From the NCBI RefSeq assembly GCF_041381155.1, contig NC_091146.1:124001-188000 (forward strand): DNA of 64,000 bases, in the 5' to 3' direction. Position 1 is the stretch's first letter. The number at the start of each line of letters is the position of its first letter. The DNA comes from Argopecten irradians (Eukaryota > Mollusca > Bivalvia > Pectinida > Pectinidae). Made by a program: the position numbers and the translations under genes. This document shows positions 43,267 through 55,736 of this stretch, piece after piece. A model generated the notes under the pieces. That model was not told the DNA's origin and searched no databases. It saw only the letters and a list, made by a program, of their open reading frames with translations.

Positions 43267-43581
43267 CAATCTGATTGAAATACAGATCCTTATTATCACT
43301 ACGTTAGATAAGAGGATCTGAGAAAATCCCATTAGGGGTCATGTCCAGGTGACCTTTGGAAATGGCCAATCAAATTGCTACTTGCAAAATTTTGACAGTG
43401 AATTTCAGGGATGAAATAATTTGAAAAAACTGTCAGAATTATTTTCATTCAAGGTGTAGAAAATGTATCTTATATGAAGACCACGTGGTATAAAGGTCAT
43501 CTGGACGTAACCTCCTACGGGATATTGTCAGATCCTTTATATAACGGAATGGTTATAAGGATAAGTATTTTAATCAGATTG
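43267..43581 (+). mobile_element. 315-bp MITE, complete reference copy
   Basis: Starts CAATCTGATTGAAATACAGA and ends TATTTTAATCAGATTG. Inverted ends include GATCCTTAT / ATAAGGAT and GGATCTGA / TCAGATCC further in. GCG occurs on both sides (43264-43266, 43582-43584), a possible 3-bp target duplication. No ORF. Fragments at 2799, 5022, 8149, 21233, 31158, 31919 and 36098 belong here. Confidence 0.75.
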
Positions 43582-43584
43582 GCG

Positions 43585-43981
43585 TTAAGCGATACAATAA
43601 TCCAAAAACATTGCAATTCCTTAGATAAATGAATTTGATATTGGTGAACATCATATCATACACATCATGTAAATTCCCAGTTGGACAACTATAAATTCCA
43701 GGTAAAAGTGTTGTATTATAAATGCAAGCACTCTATCATAAGATGAAAATTTACTTCATTATTGATAAACAAATAACAAATCACAAAGTAGTGTCGACCA
43801 TGAGTCAATGATTTATAAATATTTCCTTCTCTCTTTCTTTTGAGAAAATGGCAAAAAAATGTAATTTGTCACTCCAGATTTTGTTATGTGTACCTTGTAT
43901 TTATCATATCCTTTAAATCCCTTTATGGCAATCTTCAATTTACTCTGACAACATTAATTGGATAGTATCCTATATATAACT
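43585..43981. other. No gene seen
   Basis: AT-rich DNA without a repeat or exon I recognise. Confidence 0.5.
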
Positions 43982-43992
43982 TCTTCGTGCAT

Positions 43993-44043
43993 CCGTCCTT
44001 AAATGATCATAGCTGTTAATAGGACGTTAATAAATCAAACAAA
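43993..44043 (+). mobile_element. 51-bp retroposon tail insertion
   Basis: CCGTCCTTAAATGATCATAG to the GGACGTTAATAAATCAAACA tail, flanked by the 11-bp duplication TCTTCGTGCAT (43982-43992, 44044-44054). Confidence 0.85.
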
Positions 44044-44054
44044 TCTTCGTGCAT

Positions 44055-44738
44055 ATGCATATTATTTCTTTCATTCCTGCATATTTAATCGATATTGATT
44101 GAAAGGCTTTTTTGTATCATTAGCAATGTCCATGAAGCTAGAGCTTATCATGAAATTTGCCTCCCTCTAGTTGGTATTTATATTGACTATGAATGCCAAC
44201 TGAAAGCCAATGCTTATATTAATATTTACAACCTGAACTCACTCAAGGTTATCTGTATTTTACACATTATCATAAGCCACCTATATATATATATTCAATT
44301 TTTTTTATATTCATATATGATTTTCATATGTATTTGAGGAAAAGGCAAAAAAGATGATTTCAAGGCCATTACAATAATCATAGAAATGATCATGCCGCAC
44401 AAGTATATATGGATTTCATGATTTTAGTGACACCTCCAAAGTTGCATCTTTGTTAAGATAGCGAGATGCAAACAACATATTTCATTTTGAACATTAGTTT
44501 TCATAAATGTTAGAAGAAAGGAATTTGTAGACCATAATTTGACTTCATGGTCTGAATGTATGTACTTGTTTTACTTATAACCATAGATGTAAATGTTATA
44601 TTTTTTACTGCCACAAATGCTAATATAATTCAAAATGATTTTTAGTTTTAATTTATGTTGATTATATGACATTACCATGGTGTAAGATACACCAAAGATA
44701 CACCATTCTGTTTTTACTATTATCATTATAGCATTTTG
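44055..44738. other. No gene seen; left flank of module copy 2
   Basis: AT-rich. A plus-strand frame from 44095 is dominated by Ile/Tyr from AT-rich codons. The flank shares nothing with the left flank of copy 1 up to the final AG. Confidence 0.5.
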
Positions 44739-44740
44739 AG

Positions 44741-46375
44741 ACCGTAACAACTACAGCACCAACCTCAACAACAGTCTCAGCAACAATACCTAGCACTGTT
44801 GGAAATGCTTGTTTGTTTGTTTGTTTGTTTGTTTTATTAACGTCCTATTAACAGCTATGGTCATGTAAGGACGGCCTCCCATGTATGCGCTGTGTTGCGT
44901 GTATGTTGTGCGAGGTGCGTGTTTCGGGAGACTGCGGTATATTCATGTTGTGTCTTCTTGTATAGTGGAACTTTTGCCCTTTTTATAGTGCTATATCACT
45001 GGAGCATGCCGCCAAAGACACCAAGCAACACACCCCACCCGGTCACATTATACTGACAACGGGCGAACCAGTCGTCCCACTCCCTGTATGCTGAGCGCTA
45101 AGCAGGAGCAGAAACTACCACTTTTATAGACTTTGGTGTGTCTCGGCCAGGGGACACAACTCAGAGCCTTCCTCACAGGGGCGAACGCTCAACTCAAGGC
45201 CAAAAGTGAGGCGGTGCCAAGGGAGGCATTAGGAAGGATAAAGTCAGTTAGGAACAATAGAAAAGATAAGATCCTAAATTTAGTTGCCTGTTACGATCAT
45301 GCAATAAGGGCAGCAGGTACAATTCTTACGCCCTACCTGCAGGGTCTGTTGTAAATGCATCCATAGGAGTTTCAACAAATGTTTCGGAAGCAAATTTTCC
45401 ATCAACAGCCAACATTGCTGCTGAACTACTGAGACAAATAGAGGCAAAAGGCTATGTGACAATGCCCACAACTCCAAATGCTGGACATATGAATGTAATC
45501 ACTTCTCCTATGGACAGAGGCTCCAGTCTTGCAGAAAATGCTAGACTTCAACCTGCGGCAGCAACTGGAACTCCACCGATTCCGGCCACAAACATTGACT
45601 TTGTGCCTCACGTTACTACCACTAACATCGAATCTGTGCCACACGTTACTGCCACACACATCCAATCTGTGCCACACGTTACTGCCACACATTACTGAAC
45701 TTATACGAATTTGGGACTTCCACATCCCAGGACCTGTTCCAGATCCTTCAGCAGGCTTGCAACAACCATTAATTAATAACTTTAGTGGTGAGAATGTGCA
45801 TGTTGCTGTATTTCCCGACCTCTAGACATGCTTTTGGATGCAAAAATTAAAGGCAAAATATTGGCTAACGAGTTTATTGAATTTAGTGCTTTACTTCAAA
45901 AATCACCCGCCCATTATCAGTTTAAGATTCAGATTCAGGGCTCTGAATTAGCCATTGTCCCTCAACAAAAGTAATTTTCAATTAAACATTTTTGTTTCAA
46001 TTTATGTTCAGGCCCATCCTCAGGCTATTTCATCTTTGATCTTTTATGAAATACGCCGACATCATCCATACGCTGACATCATCCAAACGCTTAACAGAAG
46101 GTCGGGCATTGCTGCAGCTTTATATTATGATTCAAACTACAGACAATGGCATCAGATGTACCCTAATGCATGCTGGGGAATATGCATTCTGAATTCTATT
46201 TGGAGGTCACAGCCATTGGTCTCCGCAATAGCTTTAAAACACAACAAAGCCAACAGCAGCCCTTTCTTGGCAAACACCCAGCACAATGCCCAAAGGTGTG
46301 TGCTGGCCATACAATAAGACAGGGCTTTGTCGTAAAGGCGGGCGATGCAAATTTACCCACGTCTGCTCCACTTGC
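44741..46375 (+). mobile_element. Fossil DIRS/Ngaro-type gag-like region, second copy
   Basis: Duplicate of the fossil at 16650-18290, with the same inserted retroposon, the same CCCH-type finger and the same following LINE tail. It differs by a small length change near 46275. Broken, with the same number of breaks or one more. It arose by duplication of the module and not by its own transposition. Confidence 0.65.
44809..45345 (-). mobile_element. Full-length retroposon in module copy 2
   Basis: Counterpart of 16718-17260 with the same 13-bp target duplication and mismatch (44796-44808, 45346-45358). The tail has a cleaner (GTTT)n run than in copy 1. Confidence 0.85.
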
Positions 46376-46436
46376 GTTCTCTACCCACCACTATTTGCCT
46401 CCCAGTCTTCCTCAGTTACTTGGAGGGTTTCTTTGT

Positions 46437-46617
46437 TGTTTGTTTGAGTTTTACGGCCCATCGACAAATAAGGTCATTTAGGGCCAAACTACAAGTCATG
46501 CATTAATATCAGGATAAAAGATCAGGGTAAGAAAAGGCAGGTAATGACTAAAACACAGATTGTAAACGTTTATTTGATAAAAAAAGGTTTGCATGGAATA
46601 AAATAGTTTTGGCTTAA
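46437..46617 (-). mobile_element. LINE 3' tail fragment, module copy 2
   Basis: Counterpart of 18351-18530: reverse complement of the I-like LINE tail, from GTTTGTTTGAGTTTTACGGC. Confidence 0.75.
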
Positions 46618-48416
46618 ACACATGTGAAAACTCATGCACACAGTTGATGAAACGATGAAATGTTGAGTTGATACGATGATATGATATGATGAGAAAACGT
46701 TCATATTTTGTTTAAAATACCGATTTCTTTGAGATAATTAAAAATACGATTATGTCTCACGGCATGAAACAAAGTGTACATGTCGGAGACATCGTAGTAC
46801 TTAGGCCATAGTTGTGTTTTTTTCTGTTTTGCGTCCGCGTGCGGGTAGGTGTTGTGCTGTTGTGAGGCAAAAACAAACACAAGTTATTATTTTAAGATTT
46901 CGTTAAAAAGTCGACCGAAAATAAAAATTCCGGAAAAATGCCCATTTCCGGTTTCCAATTTAGTCAGTTGTGGCAAGCATCACACTACTCTTGCTATCGC
47001 TAAAGCGCTGCAAGGACTAGGAGAAGACATCTGGCAATCGAGATGTGATGCAGGGTGTTTTCGATCTATGAAGGGATGGGGATGGCTGAAAAGTTGTCAA
47101 ATTCGGTCGTATGTTTTTCGTTCATTCAGAATAATGAAACGATGATATATCCATATGCATTCCAAGTATGCAAACCAAACTTATTCGCAGGTTCATCTTT
47201 GGCCAGTGGCCAAGATACAATCTTTAATCTATTTACAAGATTTTAAGGAACAATAGCTGTTTCGGAAAAAAAACTCTGATCAAATGTTTTCTTTTCTCGA
47301 AAAATGACTCGCCTGTTGAGGTAAACTTAGGAATAAATTTTTAGATGGGTTTGGTTTGTTTGGTGCGTACTTTGAGTTCTAACTTCCAGATTATAAAAAA
47401 TGAAAGTTTTCAAAAATTAATGCCTTTGACATGATGTCGACGAGTGAAATTGTGATACTAGAATATCCCAATCCAAGTGAGTGTACCAGAGGCTAAGGTT
47501 ATTTAAGGTTATATTATTAGAAATCTGCTGAAATACATTTGATATCAAACATATTGAATCATTTTATTGAGTCTTTTTTTTTTAAAATATAATATTAAAA
47601 ATCCATGTCAATTCATTTGAGTGAACCAGAGACATCGCTGATTGAACACATGTACATGTATTTTTGCATTCTGATTCTTATAAATAGTATAATAGACATA
47701 TTTTTTTCCTTTGGTTGAATTAAATTTCCAAATATTAAATATCATGTTGTAGTTTTTTTTAACAAAAACTGTATGTCGATTATGCAATTGTGGTAGTACA
47801 GTTATGACAGATTGGGTTTATGAAAGTACATGTGTATGAATCGCAATGGTCAGTGCTGACTTGCAGAGAATACCAAAGCAGGATTAAGTCAAAGTTTAAA
47901 GAATTGTTTGTACTGTTGTGAGGGTGATGCATGTATCAAAACAGAAAACAAGTTTACAATACAATGCATAAATAGGCTATTATTATTTTTTTTAATAAAG
48001 GTTATTATATGGAGCAACAGCATTTAATTTTATAACAGACACCATGAAAAACATAATTTTCTCAGACTTCAATCTGATAATACCTTTAATACTTTTGATG
48101 TTAAAATATGTCTGTTGCATTCAATTTTGTGATCCATACCAATGAATCAATGATAAGGAGATTATTTATGAAATATTGTCTATTCTACCACTTGCAAGAA
48201 CAAAACTGGTCAAAGTGTAAGCATCCCAGACAAAGCGTGGGCTCCGTGTTTTTTTGTTCGTGTTTGGTTTTTTTCCTTGCTGGCTGGTTGGTTTTTGAGA
48301 ATCCAAAGGACGCAAAACAGAAAAAAAACACAACTATGGCCTTATCTCGTATGTGCTTAAAATCAATACAGTGCACTAAAATGTTCCACTGTCAGAGGAG
48401 AATCACATGCATGGCA
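46618..48416. other. No assignable gene within module copy 2
   Basis: Counterpart of 18531-20329, including the protein-like stretch at about 46977-47247. Confidence 0.45.
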
Positions 48417-49319
48417 TGTGGGAGGATCCTCCCCTCTCAATAGAGGGGAGGATATGGCCCATAGCTCCCTGGGGGGTGGGGCCCCGCCCCTCTGCCCCGA
48501 GGGGGTTGACCAGGACCAATGTAGTTATGATATTAAAATGTTATCTCAGGCTAATAATTCTAAACAAGTTTGACTCATTTCCTATGAAAATTGAGCAAAA
48601 ATGCTCATAAATGTGTTTTCCCTATATAAACTATAGTAAACTTGACCCCCTCCCCAGGGGGAAACGTGAGACCCCAGGGTCATATAATTCACAATTTTTG
48701 AAAAGGACCTCAAGACCTTTCCATCTATGAAGAGTTTGTGATTCTACCATTTCCAGAATTTCAGAAGAAGATTTTTGAAGTTATAGCCTATTTGACCCCT
48801 TTTGACCCCGCCCCTAAGGCCCCTGGGGGTCAATCATGGAAAATTGGTTAATAGGATTCAATGGCCATCTCATACTGATAATTCTGACAATATTTGACTC
48901 ATTTCCTATTACAATGATCAAATAATACTCAAAAATGTGTTTTCCTATATAAACTATAGTAAACTTAACCCCCTTCCCAAAGGGGAAACGTGAGACCCCA
49001 GGGTCATATAATTCACAATTTTTGTAAAGGACCTTAGGACCTTTCTATCTATGAAGAGTATTTAATTCCATCACATCCGTGAGTGGAGCAGAAGATTTTT
49101 GAAATTTTAGTAAATTTTACCCCTTTTGGCCCCTCCCATAGCTCCCTGGGGGTGGGGACCATATAATTCACAATTTTGATTGGCCTAATGCCTTAGAAGG
49201 TTTGTGCAAATTTTCATTAAAATTGCTTCAGCAGTTTTGGAGAAGTTGAAAATGTAAATTGTTTACGGACATACGACGGACAAAAGGCGATTAGAATAGG
49301 TCACTTGAGACGAAATGTT
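48417..49319 (-). mobile_element. Hairpin-ended element, ACCTGAGAC subfamily, module copy 2
   Basis: Counterpart of 20330-21232, including the 12-bp-arm hairpin with CAAT loop and the damaged 5' fold-back. Confidence 0.65.
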
Positions 49320-49560
49320 GGGACGAAATATCGTTTACAATGGATGTGACAAGGTGTAGAAAATGTATCTTATATGAAGACCACGTGGTATAAAGGTCAT
49401 CTGGACGTGACGGGATATTGTCAGATCTTTTACATAACGGAATGGTTATAAGGATCTGTATTGTATATACTGGGACGAAATGGCGATTTCAAATGATCTA
49501 GCAAGATAATCAAAATGCATTTGATCTGTACACGTGGTATAAATGTCATCCGAACGAAGG
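49320..49560 (-). mobile_element. MITE fragments, module copy 2
   Basis: Counterpart of 21233-21475, from ACGAAATATCGTTTACAATG to ATGTCATCCGAACGAAGG. Confidence 0.6.
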
Positions 49561-49649
49561 GTTAGAAACTGGTCTCGAGAAGAAGTACTAACCTATTTCT
49601 CGACTTGAAAACACAACCAACAATCAAATGATCTCGGGATCTGTATTTT

Positions 49650-49805
49650 AACTGAGCACATCTCTCGTACTCGGACATCAAATGTAACGGGGAAAGTATG
49701 GCTGTATTCGAACCCACAACCCCCGAACTGACATTCAGCTCTTTTAACACAACTATTAGACCAAATCGAGAACCGTCTCGCATAAACAAAATGGTGAAAA
49801 GCTCG
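49650..49805 (-). mobile_element. tRNA-derived SINE fragment, module copy 2
   Basis: Counterpart of 21565-21720 with the same box A/box B pair. Confidence 0.5.
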
Positions 49806-50312
49806 TCATCGGTATGGAACCGAATTGGTTAGATAATTTGGGACGAAATTGTATTGGAATATGTTGCTACTGCAGTAGGCTGGCGTTGTGTAACGTACCG
49901 GCGGGGGTTGTTACCAAGGTATTACTTGGGTCCCTGTTATGAATCACCAACTATACTACAGCAGCCAATATATACAGATAAGCTAGGTTACAACCATCAA
50001 CACTAGTCAATTTTCTATGTACAATACACGTTATCAATAAGCACAATACGACATACAGAGTACCTCTCTGAACTAAAGTACACCATGTGAAGGGAGACAA
50101 CCCTGTATGCGTTATACAACCACTATAGGTACACAGGGCGCAAACACACCTAGTGCTGATCACGGCCCTCTATAACACACATACGGGACAAACGAGACTG
50201 ATGCTACGACCCTAACAGTACCGGACAGTACTAACACTACACACTGACCCAGAATGTGGTCACTACAACTCGGAGTCTGCTGACTGCGAGCATTGTCGCT
50301 AACACCAGTGTT

Positions 50313-50415
50313 GACGGTCCTACTCACGACCTACCTATGTCGTGAGTCGTGAGTGTTCACGATTATCTACAATAGTCGTGAGATGATGTTGCGAGTAACT
50401 CACGACCTATGTGCC
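50313..50415. repeat. GTCGTGAG/CTCACGAC cluster, module copy 2
   Basis: Counterpart of 22228-22330. One substitution (TTGCGAGTAACTC for TTGCAAGTAACTC) lies beside, not inside, the repeated words. Confidence 0.6.
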
Positions 50416-50717
50416 TCAACGCACTTACTGAGGTTACAATATAATAGCTATGAACCACAATGCTCAGAACACGATAGCTACTTTTATTAATGGAAGTCCC
50501 TGGCCACGACACCGATCAAGGCAATGCTTATTCAGCAACTTCTGTCTTTCAGTGCCAATAACCAATAGATTATATGCAAGAGATCTTACCAAACGGACGA
50601 CCAGTTCCCAGAATGAAATCACTCTCGTGTGCCTGCTGTATTTATACTCTGCGAGGGAAAACAACGCCATCTATTGTTAATCAGGAAAACGAGTCACTAA
50701 AACGCTTTACTGATACC

Positions 50718-50769
50718 GTCCTTACATGACCATAGCTGTTAATAGGACGTTAATTAATCAACAAACAAA
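50718..50769 (+). mobile_element. 52-bp retroposon tail, module copy 2
   Basis: Counterpart of 22631-22682 with the same TACTGATACC duplication. Confidence 0.85.
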
Positions 50770-51033
50770 TACTGATACCATTCTTAATGAAGCACCTGAT
50801 CGGCATCGATCACCAAAACACTCGTACGGGGAAACACACACATTACACATGCGATGCAAAGGTGAGGCCTACTTTCGCCACAGTTGTATCGTTTGAGCTA
50901 TTAATACTATGACTTTATGATGTCAACTAATCACCAGATATTCAATGTGGTGAACTATTGAATGACATTGAGAAGCTGGATGGCCATTCTCGGAACAATC
51001 TGGCTTTCTCGATTCAGTCCAATCCCCCTAACT

Positions 51034-51565
51034 TGTTTGTTTGTTTGATTTATTAACGTCCTATTAACAGCTATGGTCATGTAAGGACGGCCTCCCATGT
51101 ATGCGGTGTGTTGCGTGTATGTTGTGTAGGTGAGTGTACTGGGAGACTGCGGTATGTTCGTGTCGTGTCTTCTTGTATAGTGGAACTGTTGCCCTTTTTA
51201 TAGTGCTATATCACTGAAGCATGCCCGCCGAAGACACCAAGCAAACACACCCCCCACCCGGTCACATTATACTGACAACAGGCGAACCAGTCGTCCCACT
51301 CCCTGTATGCTGAACGCTAAACAGGAGCAGAAAACTACCACTTTTATAGACTTTGGTGTGTCTCGGCCAGGGGATAGAGCCCAGAGCCTTCCTCACAGGG
51401 CGAACGCTCAACTCAAGGCTAAAAGTGAGGCGGTGCCAAGGGAGGCATTAGAAAAGATAAAGTCAGTTAGGCAGAAGAGAAAAGATAAGATCCTAAATTT
51501 AGTCGCCTATACGATCATGCAATAGGGGCAGCAGGTACATTTCTAACGCCCTACCTGCAGGGCCA
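51034..51565 (-). mobile_element. Full-length retroposon, module copy 2
   Basis: Counterpart of 22947-23475. It shows several extra single bases in C and A runs relative to copy 1 (GCATGCCCGCC, CACACCCCCCACCC, CAGAAAACTACC) and one loss (CAGGGCGAAC), a pattern of homopolymer noise more than of substitution. Confidence 0.85.
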
Positions 51566-51925
51566 GTCCCCCCCTAACTCCTAACGCCTTCCTTTAAAGA
51601 CATACATGGCCCTTCTGTTGTGTATATAGGTTGTTATGTGGGTCAAGGAAGTAATATCAACAGTTATTTTCCATATAGACATATGTATGTAGGATACGAA
51701 TAAGTAGTAAATATTGTAGGACTGTCATGTGCTATTAACGGGATTCAACCCAAGACTTTAGACATGTATCACACAACACCATTGAAGGTTCTATCGCCAT
51801 GCGATCTCTTTATTACCAAGTGCGCATGTTCAAGACATTTACATAGAACATGAATGATTCACGCCTCTCGCTTAGTCTCACACATTTAAGGATGCACACT
51901 CCCAATATTACAAACACTACATCCC

Positions 51926-52377
51926 TCCTTTTTAGGTCTTCTGACCCGAAGGTTCAGGATCACATATAGTCGTCATGTTTCGTGTGCCATGCGTTAACTT
52001 TTCACAGTGCGATTTAGCTGAAACTTACATGAAATGATCCTGACATGGTCCCGACAAAGAGTTGTTATTTTTGGGGTTGATCCAAAATCCAAGATGGCCG
52101 CCATTTTGAAAACACATTTTGAACTTCTTCTCAAGTTCTACCAGTGCGATTTGGCTGAAACATGCATGAAATAATCCTGACATGGTCCCGACAAAGTGTT
52201 GTTATTTTTTGGGTCGATCCGAAATCCAAGATGGCCGCCACAGCCGCCTCTTGAAAACACATTTTGAACTTCTTAAGCTCTACCGGTGCGATTTGGCTGA
52301 AACTTGCATGAAATGATCCTGACATGATCCCGACAAAGTGTTGTTATTATGGGTCGATACAAAATCCAAGATGGCCG
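51926..52377 (+). mobile_element. 5' part of the ~140-bp-unit hairpin-ended element, cut off
   Basis: Counterpart of the start of 23836-24766. Three units and part of the fourth are present, then the duplicated module ends. The family's 3' hairpin is missing here. Confidence 0.75.
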
Positions 52378-52798
52378 TCGTGTATTATCATTGGATCATG
52401 TGTAATAATTCCTCTCATCTGTAAATCAACATTCGTATCATATACTATGTGTTAATTGAGCCCCGCTAATTCCCCCATATCATGACGAACTACTACAACA
52501 TCAATTCTAACGTGACCTGCCCAATCCGACCAGGGCTCCGGTCACAGTAACATAATCAAGAACATTTATACGTCCTTGATATAATAGTCATGCATATGTG
52601 GTTCCAAACATGACGGATATACAACGTACATGGATTATTATGTACATTTTATTGTGTTTAGTTATATATATATATGCAGTAATCGCGCAGAGATGCTCAT
52701 TTATCAACGAGAGGTACATCAATATATGTTTGGTATAAATCCCTATTACATAGTGTATTCCAAACTCATATTTGTGATTGAAGATAATATTAAACATG
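52378..52798. other. No gene seen
   Basis: Unique-looking DNA with a TA microsatellite-like ATATATATATATGC run (~52665). Confidence 0.5.
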
Positions 52799-52805
52799 TA
52801 TCGGA

Positions 52806-53124
52806 CCATCCTCGATACTCCAGGGGTTCCGATCACTTACGATCTCTACACCCCTGGACTATCTCATAGTGAAATTGAAGGCAGCTCAGCTGAAAATATT
52901 TGACGAATCACAGACCAGCAAAGATTTCCTTTGAAGACTACAGAGAGAGCGACGCCGAACTTCAAAGTCACATAGTCAACCACAGTGTACCGTTATACGG
53001 TTCTTTTGATGTACATCAAAGGACTAAATTACCTGTTCTGTTCTGTTGCCTCCAGTTTTACGATGAGATAGTCCAGGGGTGTAGAGATCGTAAGTGATCG
53101 GAACCCCTGGAGTATCGAGGATGG
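52806..53124. mobile_element. 319-bp MITE with 62-bp perfect inverted repeats
   Basis: CCATCCTCGATACTCCAGGG at the left extends into a 62-bp arm (52806-52867) that is exactly complementary to the right arm (53063-53124). TATCGGA occurs on both sides (52799-52805 and 53125-53131), a 7-bp target duplication. The ~195-bp interior has no protein and no match elsewhere in the window. Perfect arms and duplication point to recent insertion. A 7-bp duplication fits no common superfamily cleanly; hAT (8 bp) and P-like (7-8 bp) are the closest. Confidence 0.85.
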
Positions 53125-53131
53125 TATCGGA

Positions 53132-55675
53132 CATGTACACAGGTATTTGTGCCTTCAAAATCGATATTTACAAACAGTTTATATTAGATGGCAGACACCG
53201 AAAATCGCCACTCTAACCGAGTAGAGTCGACATTCAGGAGTCCCGAATCGGGTCAATAGGTTGGGGCTGTGTTCTGAGAAAAGTTGCATTATCTTTAATT
53301 CTAAATTGTATCCAATGGAGCATTTTCAGGCTTGATATACCAAACCATTCCGTGTACACTTTGATAAAAGTTCATACGTTTCATGTAGAATATTTCAACA
53401 CAAGACGATATATACATCATGAGAAAATATAACCAAACAGGTAGCGAGTTGTCCCAATATCAAAAGTGTGTATAACCAGAGACATAGATAATTTATTATA
53501 TCTACGTATCTGTTATATTATGTCTACGTCTCAGGAATTACTCGCGGGAAAAATTACAACCATTGTAAACTAAATCACAACCTGTGCTAACTAAGCAAAG
53601 TACATGGCTGCGGGCAAAGCGTTACAAAGACAATAAATGGGGGGTCGCAACTCTTGATAGCATGGAAAGCCCACCTGTTATGTTTGATTGAAAGCCATCG
53701 GTACGCTAATTAGTAATTGATCCATGTCACTGCAACTCACAGGTAAGTGCCTGAGCATACGTACGTGTACAAATATTACTCCCAGAAATATCTTCTTCTT
53801 TAGTTAATCACCATCTGTCGTGTAGATTTAAGGTTGAAGTCGGCTTGCGAAGCGGTGCTGAGCCGTCACACGTACCTGGTTTTTTTGTTCATGTAGCGGG
53901 TGGAATTTGTTTAATAAACGACAAACCCGCTGGGTTCAGATTCCTTTATGATGTTTATTCCATTTTAAAAACATTATGTAAATATAATAAAACACAATTA
54001 GAATATTCAACTCTCAAATCATATATCATTCATTCAACAACGAATCACGCAAATAACTTTCAAAGACAAACTTTACATTTCACACAATACCGAAAATGTA
54101 TTGTTGAAAAATAGATATGATATATGAAAGTAAAAACACACACTTACAACACGTATGGTGTATCAATGTAATTGATGTATACACTACAAGTATACTAGCT
54201 CCGTACGTCATGAGTACGACCATGCAATCACAACAGATTGAACTACAATATAAAAGAACACACAATTCTTACTTCATTTCAGAAATATATAATAATCACA
54301 TTCAAACCATTTTCATACTGGGAGAATATAATAATGTATTAACCAAGATAAAGAACAAATAATATAACAACCGAAAAGCAAGACTTACCCAAATTAATGA
54401 ATTTCTCGACCGAGTAAACGAAACGTCCAACCAAGCACAGGGACGAAATTCAAATCTCCCGAAATACAAAAAGATATATATCAAATACGTTTAACTGACC
54501 ACACTGACCAATCAAACAACTTCGTCAATGTCCGTAACAGTCACATGTCCTGTCCGTCATAAAAGTCCGTCAATGAACACTACTAACGGGTACACAAACA
54601 TATACGTACATACACATATAGACAAACGCAGCGCTCGCGAATATATACGATATATTACGCACGCGAGTAAAACACGGCACGGCATAGATACATATTAATA
54701 GTATTATTCACTGCAAATTATATATTTGCAAATATTGAAACATCTTTCAAATACACTTTTATACCACTTTTATTTATTACATAAATTCACATAAAATATG
54801 ACCCTACTACATTCACACCAGAAATATATATGTTTATATGTTTCTGTTCACACATAAAAATCTATGTTGTGAAAAGGTTATGAATAGATAATTGATTTTA
54901 ATGTGTCACGTTTCTGTAATACATGAAAAAGCTGTTCACAACAATATTTAATATAACGAAATGTGAATCACCTTGCCAGACCACGGCCGCTCGTGCATGG
55001 CATAGATAACCTCAGACCACAGCCCATAGCTGGGAAATAAAAAAAATATTGATATGCAATCACCAACACATATATATTTCGTTCTTTACCATGTATATCT
55101 TGTTTTAAATTAATGCTATATAAACCACTGTGTTACACGTACAAAAATGAAATAGTGAAATCGTTCAGTTTTCATGTTGTAGAGTTTAATATTTAAAAAA
55201 TTTTAATCGCTTTTATCCTATGGGCTGTTATTTGGAGTCTCAAACTTAGTGATGTTACTTTTAAATAATTTGAATACATGTTAGTTGGTCTACATTTAGA
55301 TTTATGAATACAGATCGTTGTACTGCCGACCAGGACGCGGCTTCGAGAATCCTAAAATACTCAGATTGTTTAAAAATGTGATAAAAAGTGATTATAAACT
55401 GACTCATTTGTACTGTTGTATGTCACAAACTAAATTCCAAAATTTCTGAAGAAAAAATATCTTGTCTGGCTAAAAATATCAACCGGTAATATTTTATAGA
55501 GATGAAAAAAGGATTTGTGCAGCCAAAATTTTTTTTTTGATAATACGTCAGGATATTGCTTTGGATGAATGAAAAATTAAGTCCCACCCAACGAATCGCC
55601 TAGCTTTTAGCGCTATCGGTTGGTTTTGGTCGTGATTTACGGGTAGTGTCGACTACGGTTCAGAGATAATTAGCT
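53132..55675. other. No gene seen
   Basis: AT-rich DNA. Small frames around 53845-54484 have no domain. A block with GTGTATACATACGTAC-like alternation at about 54590-54660 is simple-sequence-like. Confidence 0.5.
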
Positions 55676-55734
55676 AGGCGGTCACGTGGTCTTGTGATGT
55701 CACAGTAGTCCGCGGCTACACAAGGTAAGCCTAG
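55676..55734 (+). promoter_or_regulatory. Candidate promoter and non-coding first exon
   Basis: A GC-richer island in AT-rich surroundings holds an E-box CACGTG (55683-55688), a CRE/AP-1-like TGATGTCA (55695-55702) and, 30 bp later, a donor CAAG-GTAAGC (GT at 55735). The spacing suits a short 5' untranslated first exon on the plus strand. No ATG is in between. No downstream exon has been tied to it. Confidence 0.3.
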
Positions 55735-55736
55735 TA

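Larger units (their letters stand above)
44739..52377 (+). repeat. 7.64-kb duplicated module, copy 2
   Basis: Same order and nearly the same bases as 16648-24284 (offset about 28,091-28,093, drifting by a few bases through homopolymer changes). Copy 2 ends at GATGGCCG in the fourth ~140-bp unit of the tandem array, where unrelated DNA (TCGTGTATTATC) begins; copy 1 runs on. Its left edge abuts unique AT-rich DNA. Confidence 0.95.
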
